Below, piece after piece: positions 63,189 to 64,000 of a stretch of 64,000 nt of DNA. Origin of the DNA: an uncultured Amylibacter sp. GTDB lineage: Bacteria; Pseudomonadota; Alphaproteobacteria; Rhodobacterales; Rhodobacteraceae. The notes under the pieces were generated by a model, which was not told the DNA's origin, ran no database searches, and saw nothing but the letters and a program-made list of their open reading frames with translations. The stretch's first letter is position 1; the number at the start of each line of letters is the position of its first letter. Both the position numbers and the translations under genes were made by a program. The stretch covers positions 1,822,501 to 1,886,500 of the forward strand of contig OY365738.1 of NCBI GenBank assembly GCA_959347345.1, read 5' to 3'.

Positions 63189-63836
63189 TTAAAGGGCTAC
63201 AAACCTCTTGCTACCCGCATTATAGATTTTCAAATCCCCGCTTTTAATATCCAGCCACGCACCGTGCAGGGATAAATCACCGGCGACCACCTTTTCATGG
63301 ACAAAATCAAAGGTCATCAGGTTTTCCAAGGACAACAAAACCGCCGCTTGTTCCAGTGCAACCAGTCGCGCCGTGCGGTCTGCCGACTCATCCAGCCCAT
63401 CATAGGCGGGACGCATCAAAGCAACCCATTGCCCAACAAAGCTAGACTCACCCGAATCACTCGCTTGTTTTTTGGTCGAACACCCATCATAACAGGCGGC
63501 AACCCCTGCGCACCCCGAATGTCCCATAACGATAATATGCTGAACCGCCAGATTTTGCACTGCGTGTTCAACCGCCGCTGCCGTTGCCAAAGCATGCGAA
63601 TCGCCCACAGACGGCACAAAATTGGCGATATTGCGATGGATAAACAAATCCCCCGCCCCAGCGTTAAAAACCTCTGTCGGTAACACCCGACTATCACAGC
63701 ATGAAATCACCAACGCAGGCGGCGACTGCCCCGCCACCAGCCGTTCATAAAGCGCGCGATTATCGTTAAACGCACCCCTTTGCCAGTTGCCCACATTTTT
63801 TGCCAAATCGCTTGGCAAATTGCTCGCATAATCCAT
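63189..63836 (-). CDS. Beta-class carbonic anhydrase
   Basis: 215 residues from the ATG at 63836 (AAGGAAAG before it); a TTG ten codons earlier is open. It interconverts CO2 and bicarbonate. Zinc ligands are Cys46 in ISCCDSRVLP (with the Asp-Arg dyad D48/R50), His106 and Cys109 in VMGHSGCAGVAA. Next to asd as in other alphaproteobacteria. Its stop lies in a sequence with no heptamer array. Confidence 0.95.
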   Translation of the reverse strand: MDYASNLPSDLAKNVGNWQRGAFNDNRALYERLVAGQSPPALVISCCDSRVLPTEVFNAGAGDLFIHRNIANFVPSVGDSHALATAAAVEHAVQNLAVQHIIVMGHSGCAGVAACYDGCSTKKQASDSGESSFVGQWVALMRPAYDGLDESADRTARLVALEQAAVLLSLENLMTFDFVHEKVVAGDLSLHGAWLDIKSGDLKIYNAGSKRFVAL

Positions 63837-63929
63837 TTTGCTTTCCTTTTGTTTTTGTGGTATCAAAATAATCTAATAGGGGTATAGCCAAAACCCGCCC
63901 TCATATCAACCACAATTAAGGCAAACATA

Positions 63930-64000
63930 ATGACCCTTCACCTCACCCCCTCTGTTTTTGCCCCCGAGTCGGTGCGCACGCTCAAAACCAGTATCCCGAT
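63930..64000 (+). CDS. Start of an unidentified gene, cut by the window end
   Basis: An ATG at 63930 opens a frame that runs to the edge: MTLHLTPSVFAPESVRTLKT... Only 24 codons are visible. It is divergent from the carbonic anhydrase gene, and the leading GGCAAACATA is a poor ribosome-binding site. No identification is possible. Confidence 0.4.
   Translation, partial: MTLHLTPSVFAPESVRTLKTSIP

Overview
The window is a chromosomal segment of an alphaproteobacterium with mid-range GC. The evidence is the gene content and order: parA-parB beside rph-rdgB-ridA-hemW and hrcA-grpE (normal near an alphaproteobacterial origin), a CcrM-type GANTC methyltransferase next to rnhB, an alphaproteobacterial-type RpoH promoter before dnaK, slt facing dapA, leuCDB, xseB-ispA-dxs, gst-queG and the NDUFA9-like gene. 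Genes are tightly packed with many ATGA-type overlaps, as in a compact, probably free-living (perhaps marine) genome. I cannot name a genus.

Layout. 1-7.2 kb: segregation, housekeeping NTP/RNA enzymes, heat-shock regulator and GrpE, then a DNA methyltransferase fused to an HNH nuclease. 7.2-15.5 kb: a 28-codon ORF, mutS, a long acyl-CoA dehydrogenase and dnaK-dnaJ. 15.5-18.2 kb: a second methyltransferase, fused to a GIY-YIG-like domain, and an AT-rich unknown gene. 18.2-23.3 kb: dapA, lytic transglycosylase, a non-coding locus with two homologous structured RNAs in tandem, and mmsA. 23.3-28.4 kb: galE and leuCDB with a DUF3800 gene inside the operon. 28.5-36.9 kb: MscS channel, IalB-like protein, rlmN, two L,D-transpeptidases, a CAP lipoprotein, SDR, queG, GST and mtgA. 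37-45.3 kb: gltB-gltD, uppP and an NDUFA9-like SDR. 45.4-54.6 kb: tRNA-Leu, an AT-rich PD-(D/E)XK protein, xseB-ispA-dxs, a DUF4268 protein, ccmAB, tRNA-Thr, efp and a methyltransferase. 54.7-64 kb: a small conserved protein, a DUF262 protein, ccrM, rnhB, infC, cobO, asd, a small secreted protein and carbonic anhydrase.

Three themes stand out. (1) Core genes are interrupted by single, often AT-rich genes of nuclease, methyltransferase or defence type (6.0, 15.5, 17.0, 26.2, 45.5, 50.4 and 55.1 kb), each with one gene per site and no integrase. (2) The 3' ends of many genes run into arrays of seven-base repeats (TTAGTGA, TTAACGA, TTAGTTG/TTAGTTA) that put stop codons in every frame; convergent neighbours carry them in opposite orientation, and several cargo genes sit between such pairs. 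(3) At 21.3-21.65 kb two RNAs share a conserved core but have unrelated, fully paired outer stems, and I do not recognise the family.
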